Shown piece by piece: positions 24,487 through 32,790 of a stretch of 64,000 nt of DNA. Under the pieces are notes generated by a model. The model searched no databases. It had not been told where the DNA came from and worked only from the letters and a program-made list of their open reading frames with translations. Origin of the DNA: Ottowia sp. (GTDB lineage Bacteria; Pseudomonadota; Gammaproteobacteria; Burkholderiales; Burkholderiaceae_C). Numbering within the stretch: the first letter of the stretch is position 1; every line of letters starts with the position of its first letter. Where the stretch lies: assembly GCF_016703145.1 (NCBI RefSeq), contig NZ_JADJCO010000003.1, forward strand, positions 1,752,001-1,816,000. Direction: 5' to 3'. Both the position numbers and the translations under genes were made by a program.

Positions 24487-24926
24487 CAATAATCCTCCAC
24501 GCGCTCGCCCGGCATGGCGTACTGGATGCGCTGATACAGCGGGAAAACCGTCGTATAGCCCGGCACGGGGACGGGGTCCGTGCCTGTAAGGTGCGGGTAC
24601 ACATACATCACGAGATCGGGATTCGGCAGACGCTGGAACTGGCGACGGACCTCATTGCGCGCGGTGCGCGTGTAGCGCATCTGTTCGGCGGGCGCGGCCT
24701 GCACGTCCGCTTCGGTCAGCGGACGGCGCAGGCTCTGGCGCGCATCCAGAAACTGCCTGCGTGCGACCTGACCGGTGCCACCGCCGCCGCTACCCGTTTC
24801 CCGCTGCCAGATGTCCATCATGGTGCGGTCGCTATGGGTCAGCAGTTCTTCCTTGCTGGTGGCGCAGCCGCCGAGCACAGCGACGGCGAGGGCCAGCGCC
24901 AGACCCTTATTCAAGTTCGAGAGCAT
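24486..24926 (-). CDS. Conjugative-transfer lipoprotein (TIGR03751 family)
   Basis: The 146-residue product has a lipoprotein signal: NKGLALALAVAVLGGCATSKEE, with the lipobox LGGC at about residue 21. The mature domain is HSDRTMMDIWQRETG, then MRYTRTARNEVRRQFQRLPNPDLVMYVYPHL. This is the small outer-membrane lipoprotein of PFGI-1-type systems, probably equivalent to F-type TraV. The ATG at 24926 overlaps the end of the TIGR03752-family gene by 20 bases. The longer upstream frame is a shadow of that gene. Confidence 0.87.
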   Translation of the reverse strand: MLSNLNKGLALALAVAVLGGCATSKEELLTHSDRTMMDIWQRETGSGGGGTGQVARRQFLDARQSLRRPLTEADVQAAPAEQMRYTRTARNEVRRQFQRLPNPDLVMYVYPHLTGTDPVPVPGYTTVFPLYQRIQYAMPGERVEDY

Positions 24927-26328
24927 GGCTTTCTCCTGCGCGGTGATCGACCTTGCGGCCTTCGGGATCGAAGTCGATGGCGAGCGGTTTTTCGAGGTGG
25001 ATAGCGACCTTGGCGCCGGGCTGCACGTAGACGGCGGCGAAGGCCTGCCCGTAGAGCTTGTTGACCCAGTTCGACATTTCCTGGACGCCACCGGCGAGAA
25101 TCCGGCCCACGGCCTCCTGACCACTGATGCCCACAGTGCCGATGGAGCCGTCCGAGCCGACGTAGGACATCTGGCCGCTGTCGCTTTCGATGAGCGAGGC
25201 CACGCCGGCACCGGCCGCGGTGATCAGGGCCTGCGAACCGAGGTACTGCTGGGCGTTGCTGCGCCGCTCCCCACTGACGCAGGGAATGCCATAGGGATCG
25301 CTGATCCAGCCCAGGCCATCGCGTTGCTGGTTGTTCTGCTGGTTGCCCTCGCGATCCTCGGGAATGGTGCGGATGGTTCCGTCATGAAAGACAAAGGTGA
25401 TGCTGCGCACCTGGCCGCGCACGCACGACAGCGTCCAGTCGCCCGAGGCGGTGCCGCTGAACACGGCACCCGCCACATCGGGAATGTCGATGCCGTTGGC
25501 CGTGAGGTTGTCCGGTCCGACCAACACCTTGAAGGGGTACGGGTCGTTCACCGTGCCGTCGATCGGCACACGGCCGATCAGGGCCGTCATCGCCACCGAC
25601 CCCATGAGGGTGGAGTTCGTCGGAACCGTATAAACAGCCTTGGCGGTCTTGACCCCGGCGGCGCGCGCGCCCGCGTTCGCCACGGTTTCCGCCGTGGTTT
25701 CGAGCGTGCTCTGCGCCGGGCCGAAGCTCGTGGGGAAGCTCATGGCACCACTGGACGAGGCGCGGCCCTCGGCCTTCTTCGCGTCGTCCGGTTCCACCCA
25801 CCGCACACCGCCTTCCATCCCGGCCACTTCGCCGTCGCCATCGCCGTCACGCAGCCCCAGGCCCACTGGCAGGTCGGCGTGGCCGCCGCCGCGACCACCG
25901 ATGCTGTCCAGGCGCCGCTGCAAGTCCGCGAGCAGGCCCTCGGTCTGCTGACGCTCGCTCGCCGCCTGCTGCTGGTCGCGGCGCAGGTTGGAGCGCTCGG
26001 ATTCGAGGGCGGAATTGATGCGTTGGTCGATGGAGTTCTCGCGCTGGCGCAGCCGCTGGTTCTCTTCGCGCTGGGACTTGTTGTCGGACAGCGCGGTCTG
26101 AAGCTCGGTGCGCAGTTGCTTGACCTGCGCGACCAGCGTGGCGACGGTATCGCGCGGGGTATCGCCCTCGATGCCCAGCGCCTTCATCTCTTCGGGCGTG
26201 AGCCGGCTTCCCGTTTCCGTCGGGGAGGGGGCCGAGGCCTCGCCGCCCGAGAACAGCCGGATGCCGATGAACAGCACCAGGAGCGCCACGGGAATCATCA
26301 GCCATTTCAGGAGTCCGTTACTGCGCAT
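24907..26328 (-). CDS. Integrative conjugative element protein, PFL_4705 family (TraB-like)
   Basis: The 473-residue product has one N-terminal membrane anchor (LLKWLMIPVALLVLFIGIRLF), then a coiled coil at about 60-135 (VKQLRTELQTALSDNKSQREENQRLRQR in parts), then a C-terminal domain (VPIDGTVNDPYPFKVLVGPDNLTANGIDIPDVAGAVFSG to VYVQPGAKVAIHLEKPL). That domain resembles TraB/VirB10 proteins bridging inner and outer membranes. It matches TIGR03752. A DGDGDG-containing stretch follows the coil. It overlaps both neighbours slightly and is complete. Confidence 0.9.
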   Translation of the reverse strand: MRSNGLLKWLMIPVALLVLFIGIRLFSGGEASAPSPTETGSRLTPEEMKALGIEGDTPRDTVATLVAQVKQLRTELQTALSDNKSQREENQRLRQRENSIDQRINSALESERSNLRRDQQQAASERQQTEGLLADLQRRLDSIGGRGGGHADLPVGLGLRDGDGDGEVAGMEGGVRWVEPDDAKKAEGRASSSGAMSFPTSFGPAQSTLETTAETVANAGARAAGVKTAKAVYTVPTNSTLMGSVAMTALIGRVPIDGTVNDPYPFKVLVGPDNLTANGIDIPDVAGAVFSGTASGDWTLSCVRGQVRSITFVFHDGTIRTIPEDREGNQQNNQQRDGLGWISDPYGIPCVSGERRSNAQQYLGSQALITAAGAGVASLIESDSGQMSYVGSDGSIGTVGISGQEAVGRILAGGVQEMSNWVNKLYGQAFAAVYVQPGAKVAIHLEKPLAIDFDPEGRKVDHRAGESHALELE

Positions 26329-27241
26329 GGCGAGCCTCCTTGTTGTCGGTGGCTTCGGCTTCCGGATGCGGCAGATTTGCGGCGGGGTCGAAGCGGTGGA
26401 TCGCCGGCAGCAGCGACTGCGCCAGGCCGCGCCCGCGCGTCACCAGGTACAGGACGGTCGTGTCCTCGGGCGTTCCGCGCGGGCCGAGTGTCTCGTGCTG
26501 GAAGGTGGCCGTGAGGAAATCGCCTTGCAGAACGCGCGGGTCGAGGGTGACCCAGCCGCTGCTGCCGTTGATCAGGCGCGCGGCGGTGACCCACTGGTCT
26601 TCCAGGCGCCAGGACGCGAGCGCGACCGCGCGCACCGGCAGCGACGGCATCAGCGTGCCCAGGTCCAGGTCGCGGCGCAGGTTCACCCGCATCACGCCCG
26701 GCAGCGGCTCGACCGTGCGCAGCGGCGCATAGAGGTTCTGCGCGGCGAAGCGCGTCAGCACGACCGGGACAGGGGTTTCGCGCCGCGCCGTCCGCGCGCC
26801 TGCCTGATCCTGGGCGAGCGTCGGGGGCGCGTCGGCACCCTGCGGCTGATCGCCATAGCGCGCCGGAGTGCTGTGGCCCTCGACGATGCGCACCGGCTCC
26901 AGTTCGGCTTCGCCGTCCTTGGCCGGCTCGGCAGCGATGTCCAGCAGGATCAAGGCGCCCGTGTCGGCGTCTTGCAGTTGCAGCCGCGTGGGTTCGATCG
27001 GCTCACTGGCGCGCAGGTACACCGCGCCGCCCGCGCTCTGCACGCGCAGGCGTTCGCCCACGCCGGCCGGCACGCCCACGCGGACGTTCCGGTCGATGAA
27101 CACGATGCGTTCCTGGCCGACACGCAACGGCACCGCCAGCGGCATGCGTTCCCAGCGCAGGATCTCCAACGCATGGGCGGGTGCTGCGACCACGACCAGC
27201 AGTCCCAGCAGCGTGAGTACAGGGTGCTTCATGGGCTTCAT
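26318..27241 (-). CDS. Integrative conjugative element protein, PFL_4704 family (TraK-like)
   Basis: The 307-residue product has a signal peptide (VLTLLGLLVVVAAPAHALE). The mature part is beta-rich with an N-terminal TraK/VirB9-like segment (LRWERMPLAVPLRVGQERIVFIDRNVRVGVP) and a C-terminal domain (NLYAPLRTVEPLPGVMRVNLRRDLDLGTLMPSLPVRAVALASWRL in parts). It corresponds to TIGR03749, expected in the outer-membrane core with the TraB-like and lipoprotein partners. The ATG at 27241 or the next at 27232 (MKHPVLT) would both work. Confidence 0.88.
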   Translation of the reverse strand: MKPMKHPVLTLLGLLVVVAAPAHALEILRWERMPLAVPLRVGQERIVFIDRNVRVGVPAGVGERLRVQSAGGAVYLRASEPIEPTRLQLQDADTGALILLDIAAEPAKDGEAELEPVRIVEGHSTPARYGDQPQGADAPPTLAQDQAGARTARRETPVPVVLTRFAAQNLYAPLRTVEPLPGVMRVNLRRDLDLGTLMPSLPVRAVALASWRLEDQWVTAARLINGSSGWVTLDPRVLQGDFLTATFQHETLGPRGTPEDTTVLYLVTRGRGLAQSLLPAIHRFDPAANLPHPEAEATDNKEARHAQ

Positions 27242-27930
27242 GGGGTGGGTCCTCCTTGGGGCGCTGGCGGAGACAGGCCGCCAGAGGCCGGGCGCGTCGG
27301 CTCCGGGGTGTTGATGCGCTGGGGCGCGCCGTCGTAGCAGTCGAGCGCCAGGCCGAACGGGTTGCGGGAGGGATCGACGTCCACCCGCGTGACCTTGACC
27401 GGGTAGCGCACCAGGGCGCGCTTGACCTGCTCGGCGCCGTAGTACTCGTCGGCGGTGATGTCGAGCGTCACCACCCAGTCGCGGTCGGAGACGACGCGCA
27501 CGCGGGCCGTGGGGTCGTCGCCATAGCCGCGGCCGGGGATCTCATAGATGCCGCGCACGCGCTGACGCAGCTCGCCCGTGGAGCGGCGGTAGTCGTAGTC
27601 CGCCCGCAGGAAGGCCTGGCAGGATGGGGTGAGGTACGGCGAGAGCGTGTGGAGATTACGCGCGTAGTCCTCTTCGCCATTCGTCGGCCAGCGGTTGAGG
27701 GTCTGAAACACGTAGAACGTGAACGCATAGACCGATTCGGGCGGCACTTCCCACCACTTGCGGGTACTGCCGGAGCGCAGATCAGGCGGGACGTGGATGG
27801 TCAGGTCGCGCGGAGCACTCCACCAGCCGCCACCCATGACCAGGGCGATGATGACCAATGCGCCCGCGCCCAGCCTCAGCGTCTTGATGTGCGCCTGCAG
27901 GTGGATGATCTCGTTCTTGAATCGGCTCAT
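27238..27930 (-). CDS. Integrative conjugative element protein, PFL_4703 family (TraE-like)
   Basis: The 230-residue product starts at the ATG at 27930 (MSRFKNEIIHLQAHIKTLRL). One membrane segment lies at about 21-37 (GAGALVIIALVMGGGWW). The rest is a periplasmic VirB8-like domain (VPPESVYAFTFYVFQTLNRWPTNGEEDY, WVVTLDITADEYYGAEQVKRALVRYPVKVTRVDV in parts). It belongs to TIGR03746. The last 20 residues are proline-rich. It overlaps the next gene by ATGA, and its own start overlaps the preceding stop in the same way. Confidence 0.88.
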   Translation of the reverse strand: MSRFKNEIIHLQAHIKTLRLGAGALVIIALVMGGGWWSAPRDLTIHVPPDLRSGSTRKWWEVPPESVYAFTFYVFQTLNRWPTNGEEDYARNLHTLSPYLTPSCQAFLRADYDYRRSTGELRQRVRGIYEIPGRGYGDDPTARVRVVSDRDWVVTLDITADEYYGAEQVKRALVRYPVKVTRVDVDPSRNPFGLALDCYDGAPQRINTPEPTRPASGGLSPPAPQGGPTP

Positions 27931-28325
27931 CGAGCGCTCCTGCGTGTGGTCCAGAAGCCCGAGCGCGAAATCAGCACGTGGCCACCTACCCAGCCGGCCG
28001 CGAGCGGATGGCGTGTCGCGATGCGCCACTGAAGCTGCCGGTACAGCCATGTGTCGGGACGGCCGCGCTTGAGCCGACGCAGGATGCCGCCCCCGATGAA
28101 CACGCCGAGGGCCACGCCCAGGACGACGAACGTCGGCGCAATGGCGATCGTGCGGAACACCCAGGACAGCGGCGCGCCGACCAGCAGGCCGGCGGCGCCG
28201 GACAGGCCGCAGCAGATCCACAGCTCGTCGGCGGTGAGGCCGCGCACGACAACGGGATGGCGGTTGAGCCGGTGCGGAAGGAACGTGACCGTCCCGTCCG
28301 CACGGACGTGCTGCTGCTCGGACAT
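27927..28325 (-). CDS. Integrative conjugative element protein, TIGR03750 family (TraL-like)
   Basis: The 132-residue product begins with a short soluble stretch (TVTFLPHRLNRHPVVVRGLTADELW). Two membrane segments at about 40-85 follow (CCGLSGAAGLLVGAPLSW and IAIAPTFVVLGVALGVFIGG). The tail is basic (RRLKRGRPDTWLYRQLQWR). This is the TraL-like inner-membrane component of the PFGI-1 pilus system. It is translationally coupled to the PFL_4703-family gene downstream. Confidence 0.86.
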   Translation of the reverse strand: MSEQQHVRADGTVTFLPHRLNRHPVVVRGLTADELWICCGLSGAAGLLVGAPLSWVFRTIAIAPTFVVLGVALGVFIGGGILRRLKRGRPDTWLYRQLQWRIATRHPLAAGWVGGHVLISRSGFWTTRRSAR

Positions 28326-28336
28326 ACCGACCTCGC

Positions 28337-28696
28337 TTACAGGATGCCGGTGGCTTCGGTGAGCAGCCAGATGCCGATCACGAGCAGGACGGCGCCAATG
28401 GCGACCGTGAGGCCAAACTGGCCCCAGGTCTTGCGGCCGGTGTGGATTTCCGCGTAGGTCCCGTAGGCGTGGTAGCAGACGCCGATGAACATGGACGCCA
28501 CCACGAGCAGGGCCACGAGCATGATGATGTCGTAGCCGTAGTTGCGGATCGTTTCCATGATGCCGTTGCCGGCGCCGCGCGTAGGGTTCTCCAACTGGGG
28601 CAGGCCTTGTGCGAACGACAGCGCGGGCAGCGCGGTGGCGCCCAGGGCCACGGCGGCGCGCTGGGCAAGACGGGAAGTGAGGATGCGGCTTTGCAT
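28337..28696 (-). CDS. Integrative conjugative element membrane protein, TIGR03745 family (pilin-like)
   Basis: The 119-residue product has a signal peptide (VALGATALPALSFAQ, cut after FAQ). Two hydrophobic helices follow: YDIIMLVALLVVASMFIGVCYHAY and FGLTVAIGAVLLVIGIWLL. The size and two-helix layout match conjugative pilins of the TraA/VirB2 type, which is the presumed role of TIGR03745 proteins. It lies 25 bases after the TIGR03758 gene. Confidence 0.85.
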   Translation of the reverse strand: MQSRILTSRLAQRAAVALGATALPALSFAQGLPQLENPTRGAGNGIMETIRNYGYDIIMLVALLVVASMFIGVCYHAYGTYAEIHTGRKTWGQFGLTVAIGAVLLVIGIWLLTEATGIL

Positions 28697-28721
28697 GGTC
28701 AGGCCTTTCAGGTCAGGAAGA

Positions 28722-28955
28722 TCAAGAGAGAAGGAAGAAACTCAGGACGAGGTACATCGCGACGAAGCGGATGCAGACCCCGAGGAACTGGCGCTGGTTG
28801 AGGCGGCTCTCGGACCACCCCACGTAGGCCGTTCGGATGGCCCAGACGCCCCAGACGAGCAGGACCGCGAACACGACGCCGACCAGGACGGTCGCCATCG
28901 TGGAAGGCGCGATGCCGCTGTTGGCTTGAAATGCCGAGACCTGGGCGCCGTTCAT
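28722..28955 (-). CDS. Integrative conjugative element protein, PFL_4701 family (TIGR03758)
   Basis: The 77-residue product has two membrane segments: TMATVLVGVVFAVLLVWGVWAI and CIRFVAMYLVLSFFLL. A short periplasmic or cytoplasmic loop between them carries WSESRLNQRQFL. It has the TIGR03758 size and pattern and may be a second small pilus-assembly protein. It overlaps the RAQPRD gene by ATGA at 28952-28955. Confidence 0.85.
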   Translation of the reverse strand: MNGAQVSAFQANSGIAPSTMATVLVGVVFAVLLVWGVWAIRTAYVGWSESRLNQRQFLGVCIRFVAMYLVLSFFLLS

Positions 28956-29332
28956 GGCTTGCCCCCCGCAGTCGTCGGCAATGGCTCAGTAGCCCGTTCG
29001 GTGCGGTAGTCGCCGGCCAGTTCGGGGGGCTCGCGCGGCTGGGCGCGCGACGGTGTGAGATGGGCCTGGATGCCAGCGCGCACGCGCGCCAGGTCAGCCA
29101 GCAGCCGCGGGTAATCGAAGTGGTAGCGCTCGCCCGGAATGACGGAGGTATGCGCGGCGCTGTGGACGACGGCGTGCTCCAGCGCGTCGAGCTGGCGCAG
29201 TGCGGCGACCAGCTCCTGGCGCTGCGCCGGGGACTCGGCCAAGGCCATCGGGGACTGACCCATCAGGAGGGCCGCCACGAGAAAAGTGGGCACGCCGCGA
29301 TGCGCGGCGTGCAGCCAGGTTGAAACCACCAT
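28952..29332 (-). CDS. RAQPRD family integrative-element protein
   Basis: The 126-residue product has a signal peptide (FLVAALLMGQSPMALAES). The mature helix-rich part (QRQELVAALRQLDALEHAVVHSA, GERYHFDYPRLLADLARVRAGIQAHLTPSRAQPREP) matches the RAQPRD family, PFL_4700-type; here the name-giving motif reads RAQPRE. It is the first gene of the transfer operon as preserved here. Normally a TIGR03747 membrane protein, the TraD coupling ATPase and further genes lie upstream. They are replaced by gene debris, so the operon has lost its natural beginning. Confidence 0.85.
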   Translation of the reverse strand: MVVSTWLHAAHRGVPTFLVAALLMGQSPMALAESPAQRQELVAALRQLDALEHAVVHSAAHTSVIPGERYHFDYPRLLADLARVRAGIQAHLTPSRAQPREPPELAGDYRTERATEPLPTTAGGKP

Positions 29333-30251
29333 CGCGCCATTCCTGTGTGATCAGCAATGGCTCGATCGTGGAGGTCAGCACGACTTCAGACCGCAAACAA
29401 TAGGAACTTGCAGGTGGCCGATTGATGGTCTTGCGTGCTCGCTCTGGCAGCGGCAGGGGACGTTATAAGTATTTACGGATGAATCCCCCGTCTCGACGTC
29501 GCAGAAGTTGCCCTAGAAGGTATTCGAAACTGGTCAAGGCCGGTTGACCACTTTCATTCCATCTCGGAAGTAGGACGCGTCCCGCCGCAATGGGCGGGCA
29601 TCCACCCCGGAGACGCAGCCGTTGACGATGCGCGATCAAGCACCATCGCCTGCATGGAGATTCTGGTGAACGCGCCTTGCGTCTTGAAGCAACCGAATCG
29701 TGACGAAGCATGGTGCGCTTCGCAGTAGCGGCCGGAGAAACGCCTGCGCCAGATGCCCGCCTCCGCACCTGTGAACGCCGAGACCGTTCCCACGGCAAAC
29801 AGCACGATGACCAGCCAGCTCCATACCGGGTCCTTGGAGCCATCGCGGAACATGTCTCGTGCGCGCTGCGCGCGGAAGGATGCGCTCCTGCTGTGGGTCG
29901 GCGCCGTCCACCCCTCGGTTGCCCCGCATGGCCGCAGGCCGCCCTTGCATCAGGATGCGCCGAGTAGTACGACGCCAACCGTCAGCAGAAGCCATCCAGC
30001 CAGGCGCCACCGGCCCAAGGGTTCGCGCAACACCAGCATCCCCAACTCCCTCTGTCAGTGTGGCCTGTATTGGGGCTGGATGTACGGCTTGATGACTTCT
30101 AACTGTGCCCCGCCGCGCACTGCTTTCACTACAACACCCTAGGCGATGCTGATGGTCGAAACGATGAAGCGGTTCTTCGAAAGGGCCGGACCCAAGGCGT
30201 CCGATCAACGAGCACTTGGTGCGCGGGCCGTCGTGCCCGAGCCATAACCGC
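29333..30251. other. Scar between transfer module and redox region; gene debris
   Basis: This stretch of about 920 bases has no intact gene I can support. The minus strand holds a transporter tail at 29958-30060 and, further on, an open frame at 29554-29853 whose start is MFRDGSKDPVWSWLVIVLFAVGTVSAF. That is a plausible membrane segment but otherwise unrecognised. The expected upstream transfer genes are absent. It marks the junction where the element was truncated or recombined. Confidence 0.5.
29958..30060 (-). pseudogene. C-terminal fragment of an EamA/DMT-type transporter
   Basis: The minus strand reads MLVLREPLGRWRLAGWLLL followed by TVGVVLLGAS and a stop. This is the last-helix pattern of EamA (drug/metabolite) transporters (G-E-P-L-x-x-x-x-x-x-G-x-x-L-I-x-x-G-V-x-L). 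Upstream sequence does not continue the family, so only the last helix or so survives. Confidence 0.45.
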
Positions 30252-30524
30252 TCAACTCGAAGGAGGATTGGTCGCGAGAAGTTTGTCAAGCTCTCCGTTG
30301 GCTTCGAGTTCGGCAAGGTCGTCGGAGCCCCCGACATGCGTACCATTGATGAATATCTGCGGCACGGTGTCTCGGCCAGACGCTTCCGTCATGGCCTGCC
30401 GGTGAGCTGGGTTTGCATCAATATCAAGTTCCTTCCATTGCACTCCTTTTTCCTTTAGGAGCGTCTTGGCCCGTCGGCAGTACGGGCACCAACCCGTTGT
30501 GTAAAGCAGTACATCAGGTTTCAC
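30252..30524 (-). CDS. grxC: Glutaredoxin 3
   Basis: The 90-residue product has the complete GrxC fold: dithiol active site WCPYC (Cys13, Cys16), cis-Pro in DTVPQIFING, and the glutathione-binding HVGGSDDLAELEANG. It reduces protein disulfides and glutathione mixed disulfides in the cytoplasm using glutathione, which the gshB gene at 62130 could help supply. It follows the five-gene redox operon in the same direction with a 247-base gap, so it may have its own promoter. Grx proteins are known AMPylation targets of SelO, encoded nearby. Confidence 0.95.
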   Translation of the reverse strand: MKPDVLLYTTGWCPYCRRAKTLLKEKGVQWKELDIDANPAHRQAMTEASGRDTVPQIFINGTHVGGSDDLAELEANGELDKLLATNPPSS

Positions 30525-30771
30525 ATTGCATCTCCGATAATCAATGCTTAAGAGTGAGCTTTTCGCACCTCAGCCCAAGGAGAAGGTGAACGCTTTAGCG
30601 GCGGCATCGAATCCATCACTCTCATACCCGCGTGGCAGTGAATTTAAAATGCTCGGTACTGTAGATGGATGCCATCGGTGCACAAAAGGGGTGTTCCAAG
30701 CTTTGCGCGGCGTAGCCCAGGGCAATTGCGCGTCCTACCAGATCAACCGCCCGCTTGCGTGACTGGCAAGC

Positions 30772-31380
30772 TCAGCCATAGCGCTCTTCCCTGAACGGGT
30801 CACCGCGCATGTGGTAGCCGTGCAGCTCCCAGAACCCCGCTTCTTCCTCAGTCGTGAACTCAAGGCTACTCAGCCACTTGGCTGATTTCCAGAAATACAA
30901 GTGCGGCACCAACAGGCGTGCAGGTCCGCCGTGCTCGTGCGTCAGGGGTTTGTCGTCGAAGTGGGTGGCGACCATGGCGCGCCCTTGCGTCAAGTCCGCC
31001 AGCGGCAGGTTGGTGCTGTAGCCGTCCTGCGAGTGTGCAAGCACCCAGGGGGTGGGTGCTTGCACGCCGGCTGCGGCGAGAAGGTCGTCCACTGTGACGC
31101 CACGCCATCGCGTGTCGAACTTGGACCAGGTGGTCACGCAGTGAATGTCGACCACCTGCTCGCTCTGCGGCAGAGCCTTGAATTCGGCCAGAGTCCATTG
31201 GGCCACCAGTCGCGGGCCGACTTTCATGGTCAGCACCCATTCGTCATCGCTGCGCGGGCGCGGTGAAGGCCCATGGGTGAGGACTGGGAAACCTTCAGTC
31301 AGAGACTGTCCCGGCGGCAAGCGACCCCCGTGGTTGTCGACGCCGCGGTTTCGGCCAAGAAAAGATCGATTGATCGGCAT
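30772..31380 (-). CDS. Molybdopterin oxidoreductase of the sulfite-oxidase fold (copy 1)
   Basis: The 202-residue product is a SUOX-fold Mo-cofactor domain without haem or dimerisation domain and without a Tat or Sec signal, so it is cytoplasmic. The Mo-binding Cys is Cys81 in VVDIHCVTTWSKFD. Other conserved parts are WRGVTVDDLL, GGPARLLVPHLYFWKSAKW and the end GFWELHGYHMRGDPF. Its relatives include MsrP/YedY, a methionine-sulfoxide reductase, and proteins annotated as sulfite oxidase-like. The substrate is not determined by sequence. It follows the flavoreductase gene by 15 bases and closes the redox operon. A paralogue is at 36716. Confidence 0.88.
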   Translation of the reverse strand: MPINRSFLGRNRGVDNHGGRLPPGQSLTEGFPVLTHGPSPRPRSDDEWVLTMKVGPRLVAQWTLAEFKALPQSEQVVDIHCVTTWSKFDTRWRGVTVDDLLAAAGVQAPTPWVLAHSQDGYSTNLPLADLTQGRAMVATHFDDKPLTHEHGGPARLLVPHLYFWKSAKWLSSLEFTTEEEAGFWELHGYHMRGDPFREERYG

Positions 31381-31395
31381 CTTCGCTCCCTCTAT

Positions 31396-32790
31396 TTAAT
31401 TCACCACCAAGAGCTTGCGGCGGTCGATGATGGTAGGCAGGAATTCAGTGACGGTGGGGTGTACGGGCAGCGCCTCACGCACCGTGCGCCAGGTGCCCTG
31501 GCTAGCCATCACTAGGCCAATGGATTGAATGATCTCGTCGGCCTGGATGCCCAGCATCGTGGCGCCCAGGAACAGGCCACTGTCTTCATCGATCAGCAGC
31601 TTGATCACGCCCACGGTTTCACTCTCTTCCTTCGCCCGGCTCACGTCCTTCATCGCGTGCACGGCCTGCGAAATACGTCGACCCTCTTTTTCCACTAGGC
31701 GCTTGGCCTCGGCTTCGTACAGCCCCACGTGTGCCAGTGGTGGATCGGTGAACATGGCATAAATGCTGTTGCGCGCGTCGGCGCTACGTTGCCCGCCCGC
31801 GAGGTTCTCGGCCAGAACCTCCTGATCGTGGTAGCTGGTGTGGGTGAAGGCCCCGCGCTGGTTGATGTCCCCCAGCGCCCAGATGCCTGGTACGTCGGTC
31901 TCGAGCCGATCGTTGGTGGCGATGTAGCCACGCATGTTGGCCCTCAACCCCACGCTATCCAGCCCCAGATCGTCGGTGTTGGGCGCGCGGCCGGTAGCCA
32001 CCAGCAGGTGGCTGCCGCCAATGATGCGACCGTCGGCCAGTTGAACACAGGTGCCGCCCTCGGTTTCCCCCGGTTTGACTGCCGCAATAGACACGCCGAT
32101 GTAAACGTCGATGTCCTCGGCCTGCAGCATCTCGGTGACTGCAGCGGACACGTCGGCGTCTTCCCGTCCAGTCAAGCGCGGCCCCGTCTCGATGATGGCG
32201 ACCTCGCTGCCGAGGCGGCGAAAGATCTGCGCCATCTCAAGGCTTATGTACCCGCCTCCGATGATCACCAACTTGCGGGGCAGCTCGCGCAACGCCAACA
32301 GTCCCTCGCTATCAAGGTACGGGTTTTCTGCCAGACCCGGAATTGGCGGCACGGAGGGGCGCGTACCCGTGTTCAGGATGATTTGAGGCGCGCGCAAAAT
32401 GTGTTCGCCCGCCCGCACCAGGAACTCGCCACCATCGCGACCCGTTAGCCGGCCGTGGGCCTTAATGATGCGCAGGCCCTGCAACCCGCCGAGCCAGCTC
32501 TCGAGTCCGGATCGCGCTTGGTCGACCCTATCTTGCATGCGTTGCATGGCGACGGCGAAGTCGACGTTCACCGTGCCCACATTCACTCCGAACTCGGCAG
32601 CGCGACGGGCCAGGTAGGCCACTCGCGCCGACTTGCGCAAAGTCTTGGTGGGTGTACAGCCTCGGTTGACGCAAGTGCCGCCAAGGTCGCGGGCCTCCAC
32701 CAGCGCGACATTGCGGCCGCGCTCTACGAGCTTGGCCGCCAGAAACGGCCCGGCTTGCCCTGCACCGATGACGATGGTATCGAAGTTCAT
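31396..32790 (-). CDS. Flavin disulfide reductase (mercuric-reductase/lipoamide-dehydrogenase-like)
   Basis: The 464-residue class I pyridine nucleotide-disulfide oxidoreductase starts at the ATG at 32790. FAD site VIGAGQAGP at 7-15, redox pair CVNRGC (Cys40, Cys45), NAD(P) site VIIGGGYISLEMAQ, second FAD motif GIWALGDI, and C-terminal dimerisation domain with HPTVTEFLPTII supplying the His-x-x-x-x-Glu. There is no N-terminal heavy-metal domain and no C-terminal Cys pair, so it is not a standard MerA. The natural electron acceptor is unknown. Partners in the operon suggest reduction of the thioredoxin-like or MsrB proteins. It overlaps the MsrB fusion gene by TGATG. A broken relative is at 53062-53265. 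Confidence 0.9.
   Translation of the reverse strand: MNFDTIVIGAGQAGPFLAAKLVERGRNVALVEARDLGGTCVNRGCTPTKTLRKSARVAYLARRAAEFGVNVGTVNVDFAVAMQRMQDRVDQARSGLESWLGGLQGLRIIKAHGRLTGRDGGEFLVRAGEHILRAPQIILNTGTRPSVPPIPGLAENPYLDSEGLLALRELPRKLVIIGGGYISLEMAQIFRRLGSEVAIIETGPRLTGREDADVSAAVTEMLQAEDIDVYIGVSIAAVKPGETEGGTCVQLADGRIIGGSHLLVATGRAPNTDDLGLDSVGLRANMRGYIATNDRLETDVPGIWALGDINQRGAFTHTSYHDQEVLAENLAGGQRSADARNSIYAMFTDPPLAHVGLYEAEAKRLVEKEGRRISQAVHAMKDVSRAKEESETVGVIKLLIDEDSGLFLGATMLGIQADEIIQSIGLVMASQGTWRTVREALPVHPTVTEFLPTIIDRRKLLVVN

Noticed and set aside
24775..26514. A 579-codon plus-strand open frame opposite the TraB-like gene
   Set aside because: It is a shadow of the minus-strand conjugation genes, with arginine/histidine-rich sequence and no family motifs.
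30544..30762. A 72-codon open frame between grxC and the Mo oxidoreductase
   Set aside because: No family similarity and no convincing ribosome site. It is opposite to the surrounding genes, so it is probably spacer.
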